Source: Pontederia crassipes
Lineage: Eukaryota > Streptophyta > Magnoliopsida > Commelinales > Pontederiaceae
Reading direction: 5' to 3'
DNA: 64,000 nt
Assembly (NCBI GenBank): GCA_030549335.1
Contig: JAUKPH010000023.1
Span: forward strand, 2,604,001-2,668,000
The position numbers were made by a program, and so were the translations under genes. The notes beneath the pieces were generated by a model. The model ran no database searches and was not told the DNA's origin. It was given only the letters and a program-made list of their open reading frames with translations. Numbering within the stretch: the stretch's first letter is position 1; each line of letters begins with the position of its first letter. This document shows, piece after piece, positions 44,527 to 57,524 of the stretch.

Positions 44527-46001
44527 TGATGGCTTGTATTTTTAGACCTACATTAACATGGAAAAAGCACCATATTTTCTCTTATAGTAAATGAAAAACA
44601 ATTCGCACTACATGTATTTATCCCTTTTTTCAACATTCCAAGCCATCAATCATTTTTCGACCCATGTTTACATGTTTTCCTTATATCGACCGATAATTCC
44701 CTTATCTGTCACATAGGTACAACAGTCTTTATTGAGCGATTAGCGAGACAAGTGGACGCGGCAAAAAGGGAGAGCGCGCAGCTTAATCAGATGAGTTTGG
44801 ACCACAAGACAGGTGTCACCACCCGCATATACCTTCTGACAAGATCGCAAGGAATCAAGAGGACAAGGCCTCACTTGGACACCTGTCGAAGATCGAACAA
44901 CTAAAGGTGTTGATGGAGACAGGTGGCACAAATCGGAAAGAGGAGAACCAGAGAAAGAAGGATATAAAAGAGCAAAAGTCAGAGCATAGAAAGAGGCCGA
45001 AAGAGAAGATACTAGAAAGGAGAGTGAGGGAGAAAGATTGAAAACAATGAGGAGGAGGAGATCATCTTCAATCACTCAAATCAGTAGGATGAACATTCGC
45101 TTTAAATTGCGCCTTCATTTCTGCACATTATCATATTGCATTAACTTCTTTGTTAGATTGAAATTTAAGTTTAACATGTCTAACTAATCAACACTTGAGG
45201 CTGAGGGATCATTTGATGGATTTGGACTTAGTCTAATATTTTTATCCGATTTCAGATGATTCACTTTCATGGCATTTGATCTTATTGCTTATCTTATGAA
45301 TGCCCTATTTGCAAGTTCTTCTTCTTCATGCGACGATTTCCTTGAGAAGGGAACATATGTCGTTAACAACATGCTATGAGCTTAGCATGGTTGCGAATAA
45401 GAACTTTAGTAATGGTTTCTATTTTCCTAAGTGGAGCGAATCGAGAGAGAGTTTCTATGGATTTCTAATCTGATATCACCTTTTGGTGAAGTGGCTCTGT
45501 TCGAATACGAGAGTAGGAGAACCAAAGGTTACTTTTCATGAGAATGAAAAGTATCCACTATTAACATCATCATCCGAATGCCTTAAAAAGAAATAATATC
45601 TATTTGCGGAGTTCTCGCATAAGAATGATCCCTCACGCCTTTATTCTATTACTATTGAAGCAACGATACTTATTCTAGATTTTACTTTACTCGAGTTTTC
45701 TAGTTAAACACAAAAATAACAAGCAAATTACAAAATCTACAAGATACGCCCTTACTTCTTAGTCATCTACCTTTCCTAGTCATTTCTTCTTTCTAAACGA
45801 AATTTTCTAGCTAAATTAGCAAAACATAATCTAAATTCTATCCCTGTGGATCAACCCCAATTTGTACTTCGACGACGGTTGTATACTTACAACCTGAGGA
45901 GTATAATTGGGATTATAAATCTAAAACTTGTTTACATTTCTGCAAAAGGAAATTTGATCTTTACATACCCGCATCCAGCGTACGAATACTACTTCCTATC
46001 A
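44527..46001 (+). repeat. 3' LTR of the Athila-type element
   Basis: It starts TGATGGCTTG after the purine tract and ends around CCTATCA. It aligns with the 5' LTR and carries about 95 bp near 45520-45620 that the 5' LTR lacks. Positions 44786 onward are also the start of copy 1 of the large tandem duplication, so a third LTR copy appears at 50163-51378. Confidence 0.75.
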
Positions 46002-47470
46002 TTTGTGAGCTTGGTGGCTTCATCGGCCTCATCAACGTCACCCAACTCTAATTTATGGCAGCGACTCCAAGTCCCTCTCCCCATCGCCATCTCCACCCAA
46101 CTCAAGGTCTTTGTTCTTTTTGTTGCAACTCCCTCGTGCTTGGGGACCATGATGGATGTTTATGTTTCTGAACATTATCTTTTCTAAGTTTATGTTAAGA
46201 GCGATAGTCAGTTACCTCATACTTGAGTTTACTATTCCTTTACTGATTTCGATTTTATCATGCTATTGTGGTTAGATGAATATATTTTTAAATATTGGCT
46301 TATTCATTATGTTTTGGATCGAGAGGGTGATATCTTTCTCAGCTCAAGCTTCAAGACCGAGGTGAGGAGCTTGAGTTGAGTTCGTTCCGAAAGGCACAAT
46401 GCGACTCAAATCTTTCACTCTTCATTTCTTATTTTCATTCAACCCCCTGAGTTTAGTTCAGTCAACCTTATATGAAAGTTATTTCCATATGACAGGGTGT
46501 TCATAGTCCCTAGCTAAGGCAATGCGAGCCAAGATGTTGGGTCGGTGCTAGCATATGCTGAGGAATCATAGTTCGCCAAGGGTTAGGGGAAGAACTAGCT
46601 TCCTTTTTTTATTTTCGAGAGATGATCCCCTATTTCAAAACTTCAACCACACATTTTGACACTGACACCTTCCTCCCGAGAGAGTACTCTAGTCACCATT
46701 TTTTGCATGTGTGCCGAGAGATGGGGTAGCGATTGGGTTGTGTCTAATGAGGTGCCGATGGTCAGTCTGCGGTGAGGTGAGAGGTGAATCCAGAGTACCC
46801 CAAGGTCATTTATTTTGCTAAAGTTCTTCCTTCAACTATTTTTGGCTTCTTAGTGCAGTGACTTTCGCCCGAGAGGATAATCTATTCCTCAACTATTGTA
46901 TGCGTGCCGAGAGGTGGGATGACGATTAAGTTGTGTCTAAAGAGTCATTGACGACTAGTGTCGGATAGGATCAATAGATCTGCCTGGAGTTTTCTCTAGC
47001 TTCTCTTTCGAATCGAACTTAAGAGGTTCCACGCGAGAGCGATTATCATTTGTCGACATTCAGTATAGGCCAAGAGGTTGACAAAGTCCTGACTTACGTC
47101 TCAAAATTCTGCTAAGTCCGAAGGAGATGGGCATCTTCTGCTACTTAAATGGTTTTACATTGGTTCAAGAAATAAAAGTTATAAAATAACCCCCTAAGCC
47201 TAGTGTTTATCCACTCTAATCTTTGTCTACTTTTGCATTAAAAACCTATAAAAAATAGTGTAGCTTCATTTGCTTTGATTTATGGTTCGTAGTGTTTCAT
47301 TTTCTCACATTGAACAACACCCATAGATTTAGCTTTTCATTTAAAAGGTTTTGATCAAGTGCTAACTTTTCATCTTTATCCCTATGGATTGACCCTTAAG
47401 TATTATATTGATTGTTGTGTGCTTCCAGCCTCATCGTGTTTGTTAATGATTTATAAATTTTAAAGTTTAT
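46002..47470 (+). repeat. Unassigned LTR-like sequence (also at 51379-52847)
   Basis: No gene is supported. Recurrent CCGAGAGRTGGGRTRRCGATT and GAGAGGTGAATCC-like units (46700-46920), and a TCCCTATGGATTGACCCTTA motif near 47380, are typical of plant LTR ends. The family was not determined. Confidence 0.4.
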
Positions 47471-47637
47471 TTGATGTTTTTCTGTGAAGTGGGAGTACTC
47501 AAGCACATAGGGACATCAATCGGTCGTCCTTTCCCCACTCAGTGCATGATTTTTATGTTATTGTATGACATTCCACTCAAATCACACATTGTCGTGTCAA
47601 TCTTCCATCTAAACTTTCAACATATTCCAAATGATAA

Positions 47638-50040
47638 TCACAAAGATGTAAGAATAATAAAAAGCAACGAACTCACCAACTTAATTGAAGTGGAGATTGG
47701 TTGTCTTAGAAGTTGTAGTCCATTTGTAATCTCAATTCTTTCCCTTTGATAGAAGCTTCGATTGTCATTGTTGATTGAAATATATTGATGGCATGATGTT
47801 GTGAATTTGGATGTTCTGTTTGCTATTTGCGATGATATAGGAGTTATTAATTGATTTAATGATGATGATGATGAAGGCCTCATATGCTCCTACGATGAAG
47901 GTGAAATTTTAGGCCTCCATTGCTTTGTCAAAATTTTCAAACATTGATGTAGGCCCTCTTGATTATGTGTCGAGCATGAAGAATTAATTTGGATTTTTAG
48001 AGGTTGACTCTTTGGTCTCCATTGCAATGATGTGGTCTTCATTGGAGCACTCCTCTTTTTTGTTAGTGGATTATGAATTTGAGACAGTGTTGTTGTGTTG
48101 GATGAAATTCAAAAGGTGCACGCCTTCTTCAAACTTGCCAAGCCTCAATTATGTATGAACTTTTCTCCTTCACACATCATATTGTTGTCCACTTTTCTGG
48201 ATAATAAACTCTTTGTGACCTCCATCTTTCTTGATAGTGACATGGGCACAAGATGATTGCAGGATTTTCCACACCATTGTCCTTATAATCTTGGGTAGAT
48301 TGAGGAACTAATTTTGCAAGTTGCTTCTCAAGTGTGTGAATTTTGGTCTCCATCTCCTCGGATTTGATTTGAATATCTGAATATTGTATAGAAGGAGGTG
48401 CCATATCAACAACAATGTTGACTTCTAAGTTGAGTCAATTGCGCCTCCAAATTGCATATTAATTGATCTTGCGCTTTGAACTTCTTTTCAATTGTTGCAA
48501 AGAATTGATTGCATGAACATCTCTTGGAGGATGGTTTAGACTCAATTAATGATTAGATTCTAGCTTTGATGTAATAGCACCATCGGTCCTCTTGCTTTGT
48601 TGCCTAGTGTTGTCAATTTACCTCTCCATATTTTCAATTTGCTAATTCTGAGTGGAGAATTTGCTCAGAGGATGATCTAACAACTATTTGAATATGGTAT
48701 ATACATCTCGTGATGAATCTTCTTTTTGAGCTTGCTAAGGCTTTCTTGTGGTCTTTTGTTTTGATGATGATGCATTGACCCCAACCTGCTGGATAGCAAT
48801 GTTTCCCTCAACTTGTTGACGATGTAATGATGTGAGCCATTATGATCACATTGTGTACAAGTAATATTTCCTAAGAAGCTTATACAACATTAAAACAAAA
48901 GTGATGTAAAAAGAAAAATAAAAATTCTCAAAGTAACTTACATGAGATAGAGTGAGAATTATGAATTATAATTTTTCAACAATGGTGCCAAAAACTTGAT
49001 GCGTTAAATTTGTAACAAATAAATTTGCTAGCAATTAGATAAGTCGTATCAGGTAAAAAAGTGTAGAGTAGAATTATCGATCACACGAGGAACTACTTAA
49101 ATCTATTTTATGCCTATGATCTACTAAAAGAAGAAAAGGTGTTGTGATGCAAAAATAGAAAATAAGTGTGCAGAAAATTAGATAACAAAAACTAAAAAAA
49201 TTGGTAGTGATCAAAATTTTGAATGATTAAAGATAAGAATAAACTAGCATGCACAACAATGATGATCGAATTGTAACAACGATAAATAGGTTTAGCTCCT
49301 AAGATGGACTAAGATTACCTAAATTAATGGCATCTATGCTTAGTAAGTCAAACTATCTTAACCCAAACACTAAGTTAATCTTCAATTAAACAAACTGTTA
49401 AGATGCCTTAAGATGTAAGTCCTAAGCTAATAGTCATCCACGCTGGAAATAAATTGGTAGAACACACAAAATTCAGGACAATCGCTAAATTATTGAATTT
49501 GTGTTACAATTGCTTAAAGTCCAAGTTAAAAATAAATTGGCTAAAAAATATTAAATCATAAAACTAACCACCCTACATTTGGTTTGTAGTCACATCTCAA
49601 AATATAATAATCTTATCGCAATTATAATAAAAAAACTGAAACAACTATATTAATTCAAATCTAATTGATGAGTTTGTGCAGTTTTCTTGAAATAATAAAA
49701 ACTATATTACAGAATAAATTAGTCATAAAAAGTATCAGTAAAGAGTATCAATCAATGAACAAGTCCTTGACTTAATTTTCTTCTTTAGACTCTAATTCTT
49801 TACATTAATCCATTTATCTAGGCATGAGAAAGCCTCCATCGTTTACCTTAGGCTCATGTTCATTTCATATAGTCGTTTCAACATTGAAAATGTAAAACAC
49901 AACTTATATGTTCCAATAAATGAACATTAATCATGAGTTGCTTGTGAATTGCTCCCACTCGGATTGAGGTGTGGGAATAGAATATGGACTAGCCATAAAT
50001 CAATTCACACACATTGCCAACTCTAAATCTTTAATTTCTA
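47638..50040 (-). mobile_element. Minus-strand Athila/Tat-like gag and LTR fossil (copy 1)
   Basis: The minus strand shows gag-like text (ETKIHTLEKQLAKLV, 48177-48404). The complement of 48980-49000, CATCAAGTTTTTGGCACC, looks like an LTR end plus primer site, with the LTR running right from 48997. LTR blocks resemble 29911-30500. Broken and partial. Confidence 0.55.
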
Positions 50041-50142
50041 AACTTAGATATCAATTAATCTCATTCAGCCAAGAAAATATATACATGGGTGTCACATCTT
50101 TATTTGTTATTTCAGTACAATACTCTTGCTGATTTAGAAGTT

Positions 50143-50162
50143 TGGACCACAAGATGAGTTTG
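50143..50162 (+). other. 20-bp filler at the tandem-duplication junction
   Basis: The bases TGGACCACAAGATGAGTTTG lie between the copies. They are made of words found just inside the start of copy 2 (TTTGGACCACAAGA and GATGAGTTTG), as if copied locally during end joining. Confidence 0.85.
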
Positions 50163-53100
50163 ATCAGATGAGTTTGGACCACAAGACAGGTGTCACCACC
50201 CGCATATACCTTCTGACAAGATCGCAAGGAATCAAGAGGACAAGGCCTCACTTGGACACCTGTCGAAGATCGAACAACTAAAGGTGTTGATGGAGACAGG
50301 TGGCACAAATCGGAAAGAGGAGAACCAGAGAAAGAAGGATATAAAAGAGCAAAAGTCAGAGCATAGAAAGAGGCCGAAAGAGAAGATACTAGAAAGGAGA
50401 GTGAGGGAGAAAGATTGAAAACAATGAGGAGGAGGAGATCATCTTCAATCACTCAAATCAGTAGGATGAACATTCGCTTTAAATTGCGCCTTCATTTCTG
50501 CACATTATCATATTGCATTAACTTCTTTGTTAGATTGAAATTTAAGTTTAACATGTCTAACTAATCAACACTTGAGGCTGAGGGATCATTTGATGGATTT
50601 GGACTTAGTCTAATATTTTTATCCGATTTCAGATGATTCACTTTCATGGCATTTGATCTTATTGCTTATCTTATGAATGCCCTATTTGCAAGTTCTTCTT
50701 CTTCATGCGACGATTTCCTTGAGAAGGGAACATATGTCGTTAACAACATGCTATGAGCTTAGCATGGTTGCGAATAAGAACTTTAGTAATGGTTTCTATT
50801 TTCCTAAGTGGAGCGAATCGAGAGAGAGTTTCTATGGATTTCTAATCTGATATCACCTTTTGGTGAAGTGGCTCTGTTCGAATACGAGAGTAGGAGAACC
50901 AAAGGTTACTTTTCATGAGAATGAAAAGTATCCACTATTAACATCATCATCCGAATGCCTTAAAAAGAAATAATATCTATTTGCGGAGTTCTCGCATAAG
51001 AATGATCCCTCACGCCTTTATTCTATTACTATTGAAGCAACGATACTTATTCTAGATTTTACTTTACTCGAGTTTTCTAGTTAAACACAAAAATAACAAG
51101 CAAATTACAAAATCTACAAGATACGCCCTTACTTCTTAGTCATCTACCTTTCCTAGTCATTTCTTCTTTCTAAACGAAATTTTCTAGCTAAATTAGCAAA
51201 ACATAATCTAAATTCTATCCCTGTGGATCAACCCCAATTTGTACTTCGACGACGGTTGTATACTTACAACCTGAGGAGTATAATTGGGATTATAAATCTA
51301 AAACTTGTTTACATTTCTGCAAAAGGAAATTTGATCTTTACATACCCGCATCCAGCGTACGAATACTACTTCCTATCATTTGTGAGCTTGGTGGCTTCAT
51401 CGGCCTCATCAACGTCACCCAACTCTAATTTATGGCAGCGACTCCAAGTCCCTCTCCCCATCGCCATCTCCACCCAACTCAAGGTCTTTGTTCTTTTTGT
51501 TGCAACTCCCTCGTGCTTGGGGACCATGATGGATGTTTATGTTTCTGAACATTATCTTTTCTAAGTTTATGTTAAGAGCGATAGTCAGTTACCTCATACT
51601 TGAGTTTACTATTCCTTTACTGATTTCGATTTTATCATGCTATTGTGGTTAGATGAATATATTTTTAAATATTGGCTTATTCATTATGTTTTGGATCGAG
51701 AGGGTGATATCTTTCTCAGCTCAAGCTTCAAGACCGAGGTGAGGAGCTTGAGTTGAGTTCGTTCCGAAAGGCACAATGCGACTCAAATCTTTCACTCTTC
51801 ATTTCTTATTTTCATTCAACCCCCTGAGTTTAGTTCAGTCAACCTTATATGAAAGTTATTTCCATATGACAGGGTGTTCATAGTCCCTAGCTAAGGCAAT
51901 GCGAGCCAAGATGTTGGGTCGGTGCTAGCATATGCTGAGGAATCATAGTTCGCCAAGGGTTAGGGGAAGAACTAGCTTCCTTTTTTTATTTTCGAGAGAT
52001 GATCCCCTATTTCAAAACTTCAACCACACATTTTGACACTGACACCTTCCTCCCGAGAGAGTACTCTAGTCACCATTTTTTGCATGTGTGCCGAGAGATG
52101 GGGTAGCGATTGGGTTGTGTCTAATGAGGTGCCGATGGTCAGTCTGCGGTGAGGTGAGAGGTGAATCCAGAGTACCCCAAGGTCATTTATTTTGCTAAAG
52201 TTCTTCCTTCAACTATTTTTGGCTTCTTAGTGCAGTGACTTTCGCCCGAGAGGATAATCTATTCCTCAACTATTGTATGCGTGCCGAGAGGTGGGATGAC
52301 GATTAAGTTGTGTCTAAAGAGTCATTGACGACTAGTGTCGGATAGGATCAATAGATCTGCCTGGAGTTTTCTCTAGCTTCTCTTTCGAATCGAACTTAAG
52401 AGGTTCCACGCGAGAGCGATTATCATTTGTCGACATTCAGTATAGGCCAAGAGGTTGACAAAGTCCTGACTTACGTCTCAAAATTCTGCTAAGTCCGAAG
52501 GAGATGGGCATCTTCTGCTACTTAAATGGTTTTACATTGGTTCAAGAAATAAAAGTTATAAAATAACCCCCTAAGCCTAGTGTTTATCCACTCTAATCTT
52601 TGTCTACTTTTGCATTAAAAACCTATAAAAAATAGTGTAGCTTCATTTGCTTTGATTTATGGTTCGTAGTGTTTCATTTTCTCACATTGAACAACACCCA
52701 TAGATTTAGCTTTTCATTTAAAAGGTTTTGATCAAGTGCTAACTTTTCATCTTTATCCCTATGGATTGACCCTTAAGTATTATATTGATTGTTGTGTGCT
52801 TCCAGCCTCATCGTGTTTGTTAATGATTTATAAATTTTAAAGTTTATTTGATGTTTTTCTGTGAAGTGGGAGTACTCAAGCACATAGGGACATCAATCGG
52901 TCGTCCTTTCCCCACTCAGTGCATGATTTTTATGTTATTGTATGACATTCCACTCAAATCACACATTGTCGTGTCAATCTTCCATCTAAACTTTCAACAT
53001 ATTCCAAATGATAATCACAAAGATGTAAGAATAATAAAAAGCAACGAACTCACCAACTTAATTGAAGTGGAGATTGGTTGTCTTAGAAGTTGTAGTCCAT

Positions 53101-55519
53101 TTGTAATCTCAATTCTTTCCCTTTGATAGAAGCTTCGATTGTCATTGTTGATTGAAATATATTGATGGCATGATGTTGTGAATTTGGATGTTCTGTTTGC
53201 TATTTGCGATGATATAGGAGTTATTAATTGATTTAATGATGATGATGATGAAGGCCTCATATGCTCCTACGATGAAGGTGAAATTTTAGGCCTCCATTGC
53301 TTTGTCAAAATTTTCAAACATTGATGTAGGCCCTCTTGATTATGTGTCGAGCATGAAGAATTAATTTGGATTTTTAGAGGTTGACTCTTTGGTCTCCATT
53401 GCAATGATGTGGTCTTCATTGGAGCACTCCTCTTTTTTGTTAGTGGATTATGAATTTGAGACAGTGTTGTTGTGTTGGATGAAATTCAAAAGGTGCACGC
53501 CTTCTTCAAACTTGCCAAGCCTCAATTATGTATGAACTTTTCTCCTTCACACATCATATTGTTGTCCACTTTTCTGGATAATAAACTCTTTGTGACCTCC
53601 ATCTTTCTTGATAGTGACATGGGCACAAGATGATTGCAGGATTTTCCACACCATTGTCCTTATAATCTTGGGTAGATTGAGGAACTAATTTTGCAAGTTG
53701 CTTCTCAAGTGTGTGAATTTTGGTCTCCATCTCCTCGGATTTGATTTGAATATCTGAATATTGTATAGAAGGAGGTGCCATATCAACAACAATGTTGACT
53801 TCTAAGTTGAGTCAATTGCGCCTCCAAATTGCATATTAATTGATCTTGCGCTTTGAACTTCTTTTCAATTGTTGCAAAGAATTGATTGCATGAACATCTC
53901 TTGGAGGATGGTTTAGACTCAATTAATGATTAGATTCTAGCTTTGATGTAATAGCACCATCGGTCCTCTTGCTTTGTTGCCTAGTGTTGTCAATTTACCT
54001 CTCCATATTTTCAATTTGCTAATTCTGAGTGGAGAATTTGCTCAGAGGATGATCTAACAACTATTTGAATATGGTATATACATCTCGTGATGAATCTTCT
54101 TTTTGAGCTTGCTAAGGCTTTCTTGTGGTCTTTTGTTTTGATGATGATGCATTGACCCCAACCTGCTGGATAGCAATGTTTCCCTCAACTTGTTGACGAT
54201 GTAATGATGTGAGCCATTATGATCACATTGTGTACAAGTAATATTTCCTAAGAAGCTTATACAACATTAAAACAAAAGTGATGTAAAAAGAAAAATAAAA
54301 ATTCTCAAAGTAACTTACATGAGATAGAGTGAGAATTATGAATTATAATTTTTCAACAATGGTGCCAAAAACTTGATGCGTTAAATTTGTAACAAATAAA
54401 TTTGCTAGCAATTAGATAAGTCGTATCAGGTAAAAAAGTGTAGAGTAGAATTATCGATCACACGAGGAACTACTTAAATCTATTTTATGCCTATGATCTA
54501 CTAAAAGAAGAAAAGGTGTTGTGATGCAAAAATAGAAAATAAGTGTGCAGAAAATTAGATAACAAAAACTAAAAAAATTTGTAGTGATCAAAATTTTGAA
54601 TGATTAAAGATAAGAATAAACTAGCATGCACAACAATGATGATCGAATTGTAACAACGATAAATAGGTTTAGCTCCTAAGATGGACTAAGATTACCTAAA
54701 TTAATGGCATCTATGCTTAGTAAGTCAAACTATCTTAACCCAAACACTAAGTTAATCTTCAATTAAACAAACTGTTAAGATGCCTTAAGATGTAAGTCCT
54801 AAGCTAATAGTCATCCACGCTGGAAATAAATTGGTAGAACACACAAAATTCAGGACAATCGCTAAATTATTGAATTTGTGTTACAATTGCTTCAAGTCCA
54901 AGTTAAAAATAAATTGGCTAAAAAATATTAAATCATAAAACTAACCACCCTACATTTGGTTTGTAGTCACATCTCAAAATATAATAATCTTATCGCAATT
55001 ATAATAAAAAAACTGAAACAACTATATTAATTCAAATCTAATTGATGAGTTTGTGCAGTTTTCTTGAAATAATAAAAACTATATTACAGAATAAATTAGT
55101 CATAAAAAGTATCAGTAAAGAGTATCAATCAATGAACAAGTCCTTGACTTAATTTTCTTCTTTAGACTCTAATTCTTTACATTAATCCATTTATCTAGGC
55201 ATGAGAAAGCCTCCATCGTTTACCTTAGGCTCATGTTCATTTCATATAGTCGTTTCAACATTGAAAATGTAAAACACAACTTATATGTTCCAATAAATGA
55301 ACATTAATCATGAGTTGCTTGTGAATTGCTCCCACTCGGATTGAGGTGTGGGAATAGAATATGGACTAGCCATAAATCAATTCACACACATTGCCAACTC
55401 TAAATCTTTAATTTCTAAACTTAGATATCAATTAATCTCATTCAGCCAAGAAAATATATACATGGGTGTCACATCTTTATTTGTTATTTCAGTACAATAC
55501 TCTTGCTGATTTAGAAGTT
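50163..55519 (+). repeat. Tandem duplication copy 2 (5357 bp)
   Basis: It is nearly identical to 44786-50142. It includes an LTR fragment (50163-51378) lacking its first about 260 bp, the unassigned stretch (51379-52847) and the second copy of the minus-strand fossil (53015 to about 55417, LTR edge at 54374). Confidence 0.95.
53015..55417 (-). mobile_element. Minus-strand Athila/Tat-like gag and LTR fossil (copy 2)
   Basis: Duplicate of 47638-50040 at offset 5377. Same parts and same broken state. Confidence 0.55.
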
Positions 55520-56640
55520 GTAGGCAACACTAAATACAACAACATTCCAAATACATAAATTTGAAATTTATTTGCACTGTTCTACTTAAAAAATACATTC
55601 AAGTAGATTTTGGTTTCATCATATATCCAATATATATTATTGCGGAATATAGTTAGCCACATAACTATAATGTTTTCATCACTAGCCTATTTGAATAAGT
55701 CTTAACTATTTCGCAATATTAATTTAGTCAACAAGGCATTAATTTTTCGATCATAATTGAGTCTCTATCTAAGTTCATGAATTTTGAATTCGTATAAAAT
55801 AATTCATATTACTAACTTAGATAACTCATATGTAAGATTTTATAATGCGAAAATATGATGAAAGAAATCATATTGGACCTTAGACATTAGATAAAGCACG
55901 AAATGGATTATTACACATTTTCTTCTCATAAATTATTTTCTCACTTTCTTGTCAATTAGGCATTGTCACAAAAGAGGCAAAATAACTTATTTACATCACA
56001 TATGATAGAAATATATATTGCCTAGGTAATCTAAACAGGCAAAATAAAGACATTTCTCTAGGTAGTCTAAATATATATTGCCTCAAAATGTCCCAAATAC
56101 TTATTTAATTCACATATGACATAAATATTCAACTTGAATATATAAAGTAATTAAGACACTGAAAATCATTTTTCAGAAAATTTTTATAAATAAACTTCAT
56201 TGAATACAAAATTTAATGATAAACTTAAATACACAGCTATGTTTGTCTAAAAATGTAGATATTATATGCATATCCACTTTTGAAATAGTGACAATGCAAA
56301 TAAAAAAAATCCATTTATTAAGCAATTTCTTTTGCAAGTGATGGAAAATTAATGCATGAAGATGAAGACATGGAAGCTTTTGGAGTTTCTAAAAGGAAGT
56401 CATTAAATGTTATAATAGTTGTTTTCTTGTTGTTTTTAGAGGTTTCATTCTCTTCTTTTAATCCATCCGCCATCAACAAGTCAATCTTTTCAACTCCCAC
56501 TTTTATGTTATTTCCATCTATGCCATTGGGCTTCAAGGCTAAGTCATATAAAGAATTAATCATTCTTTAACTGCATGATAAGTTGATCCAAGAATCAATA
56601 GTCCACAAAGGAAGAGTTTCAACAGTGAACAATATTATCA
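55520..56640. other. AT-rich spacer, no gene seen
   Basis: No supported gene. Small frames at 56318-56570 on both strands have no recognisable domain. Confidence 0.5.
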
Positions 56641-57200
56641 TAAAGCATAAATAACATACGATCATATTAACATTTTTTGACTTAGCGCAATTACGAGCGA
56701 AAAATATCATATTTGCCACATGAGTAGCACATTATTTTATTGTCATTAACTTTGCCACCATGATTCCCCCAATGACATGAGTAGCATGAGCCCTTCTTAG
56801 TATCTATACATTTTTCTTTTAGAAACATGATCCCTTCTTAAGACTTATTTGATTTGGACCACAAATGTTAGAGTTGAAGATGGCATATCATTCTTCAAAT
56901 AAAGGACAACTTTGTCAAAACATTTAATATTTTTATTAAACATCAAATATATGCTCAAGCTTACCATGCTCACTAAAATTGAATAACTTAAGATCAATAC
57001 TATATGGTCATTTAAAAATGCATGACCAAAGTTTTCTAGCTCAACCTTTAAGTTTATCATCACACACAAATGTAGAACATATCTAGTATGAATAAAACTT
57101 ATGTAAGAGCAATATTTTTCTTGATGATTTCGTTGCCTCAATATCTCAAGAACATCACAGTGATCGTGCTCTACATACAATCTTTCGCCATGTGTCATTT
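56641..57200 (-). pseudogene. Possible copia gag fossil
   Basis: Minus-strand text RYVLHLCVMINLKVELENF followed by LNDHIVLILSYS (56845-57198), and then CYSCHWGNHGGK and CYSCGKYD (about 56690-56780), resembles a copia gag with a decayed zinc-knuckle. The evidence is weak. It is broken. Confidence 0.35.
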
Positions 57201-57449
57201 TTTACTTAATCATATTACAAAGACTCTTAATTTCGCATCATTATTGATGAGTTAGTCTTCTACATATCTTCTTGTCGCATATATTCATAAATAATTACAT
57301 AAGTATATTTTTAAAGCAGTGACATCATCAAGACAATTGTTATGCTCCCACTCATTCCCCACTATCTAAAAAATAATTATCTTTCATTAAAAATAATATG
57401 TTGCGCCAAGATATTATTCTAATAATTTTGAAAAACAAACATCCAAAAT

Positions 57450-57450
57450 C

Positions 57451-57512
<62 letters not shown>

Positions 57513-57524
57513 GTATATATATAA
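57450..57524. repeat. TA microsatellite (about 75 bp)
   Basis: A long (AT)n run with interspersed GTATATG. Simple sequence. Confidence 0.95.

Larger units (their letters stand above)
34251..46001 (+). mobile_element. Athila-type Ty3/gypsy element, both LTRs, broken
   Basis: An LTR retrotransposon of about 11.75 kb. The 5' LTR is 34251 to about 35610, followed by a TGGCGCCGCTGCCGAGGA primer-site-like sequence at 35625. In order come gag, protease, reverse transcriptase, RNase H, integrase and an extra downstream ORF region, then a GTGCGGGGGAATT purine tract and the 3' LTR at 44527 to about 46001. The LTRs start TGATRGCTTG and differ by roughly 7-10% by eye plus one indel near 100 bp, which suggests an insertion a few million years old (rough inference). 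No clear target duplication is seen. The element is broken many times and cannot be active. The 3' LTR is included in the later tandem duplication. Confidence 0.85.
44786..50142 (+). repeat. Tandem duplication copy 1 (5357 bp)
   Basis: It matches 50163-55519 at a constant offset of 5377 with no indel noticed. It contains most of the Athila-type 3' LTR, an unassigned LTR-like stretch (46002-47470) and a minus-strand gag plus LTR fossil (47640 to about 50040). Two substitutions were seen by eye (49203 G vs 54580 T; 49516 A vs 54893 C). Confidence 0.95.

Noticed and set aside
51223-51564. 113-codon + frame duplicated at 45846 and 51223
   Set aside because: It runs from the LTR into unassigned sequence. 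Its duplication only reflects the 5.36-kb tandem copy and no domain is seen.
44786-55519. Tandem copies considered as pure assembly artefact
   Set aside because: Not fully excluded, but the 20-bp non-homologous filler and two substitutions favour a real duplication.
57450-57524. Long AT run considered as origin or matrix-attachment site
   Set aside because: A plain dinucleotide microsatellite with no supporting features.
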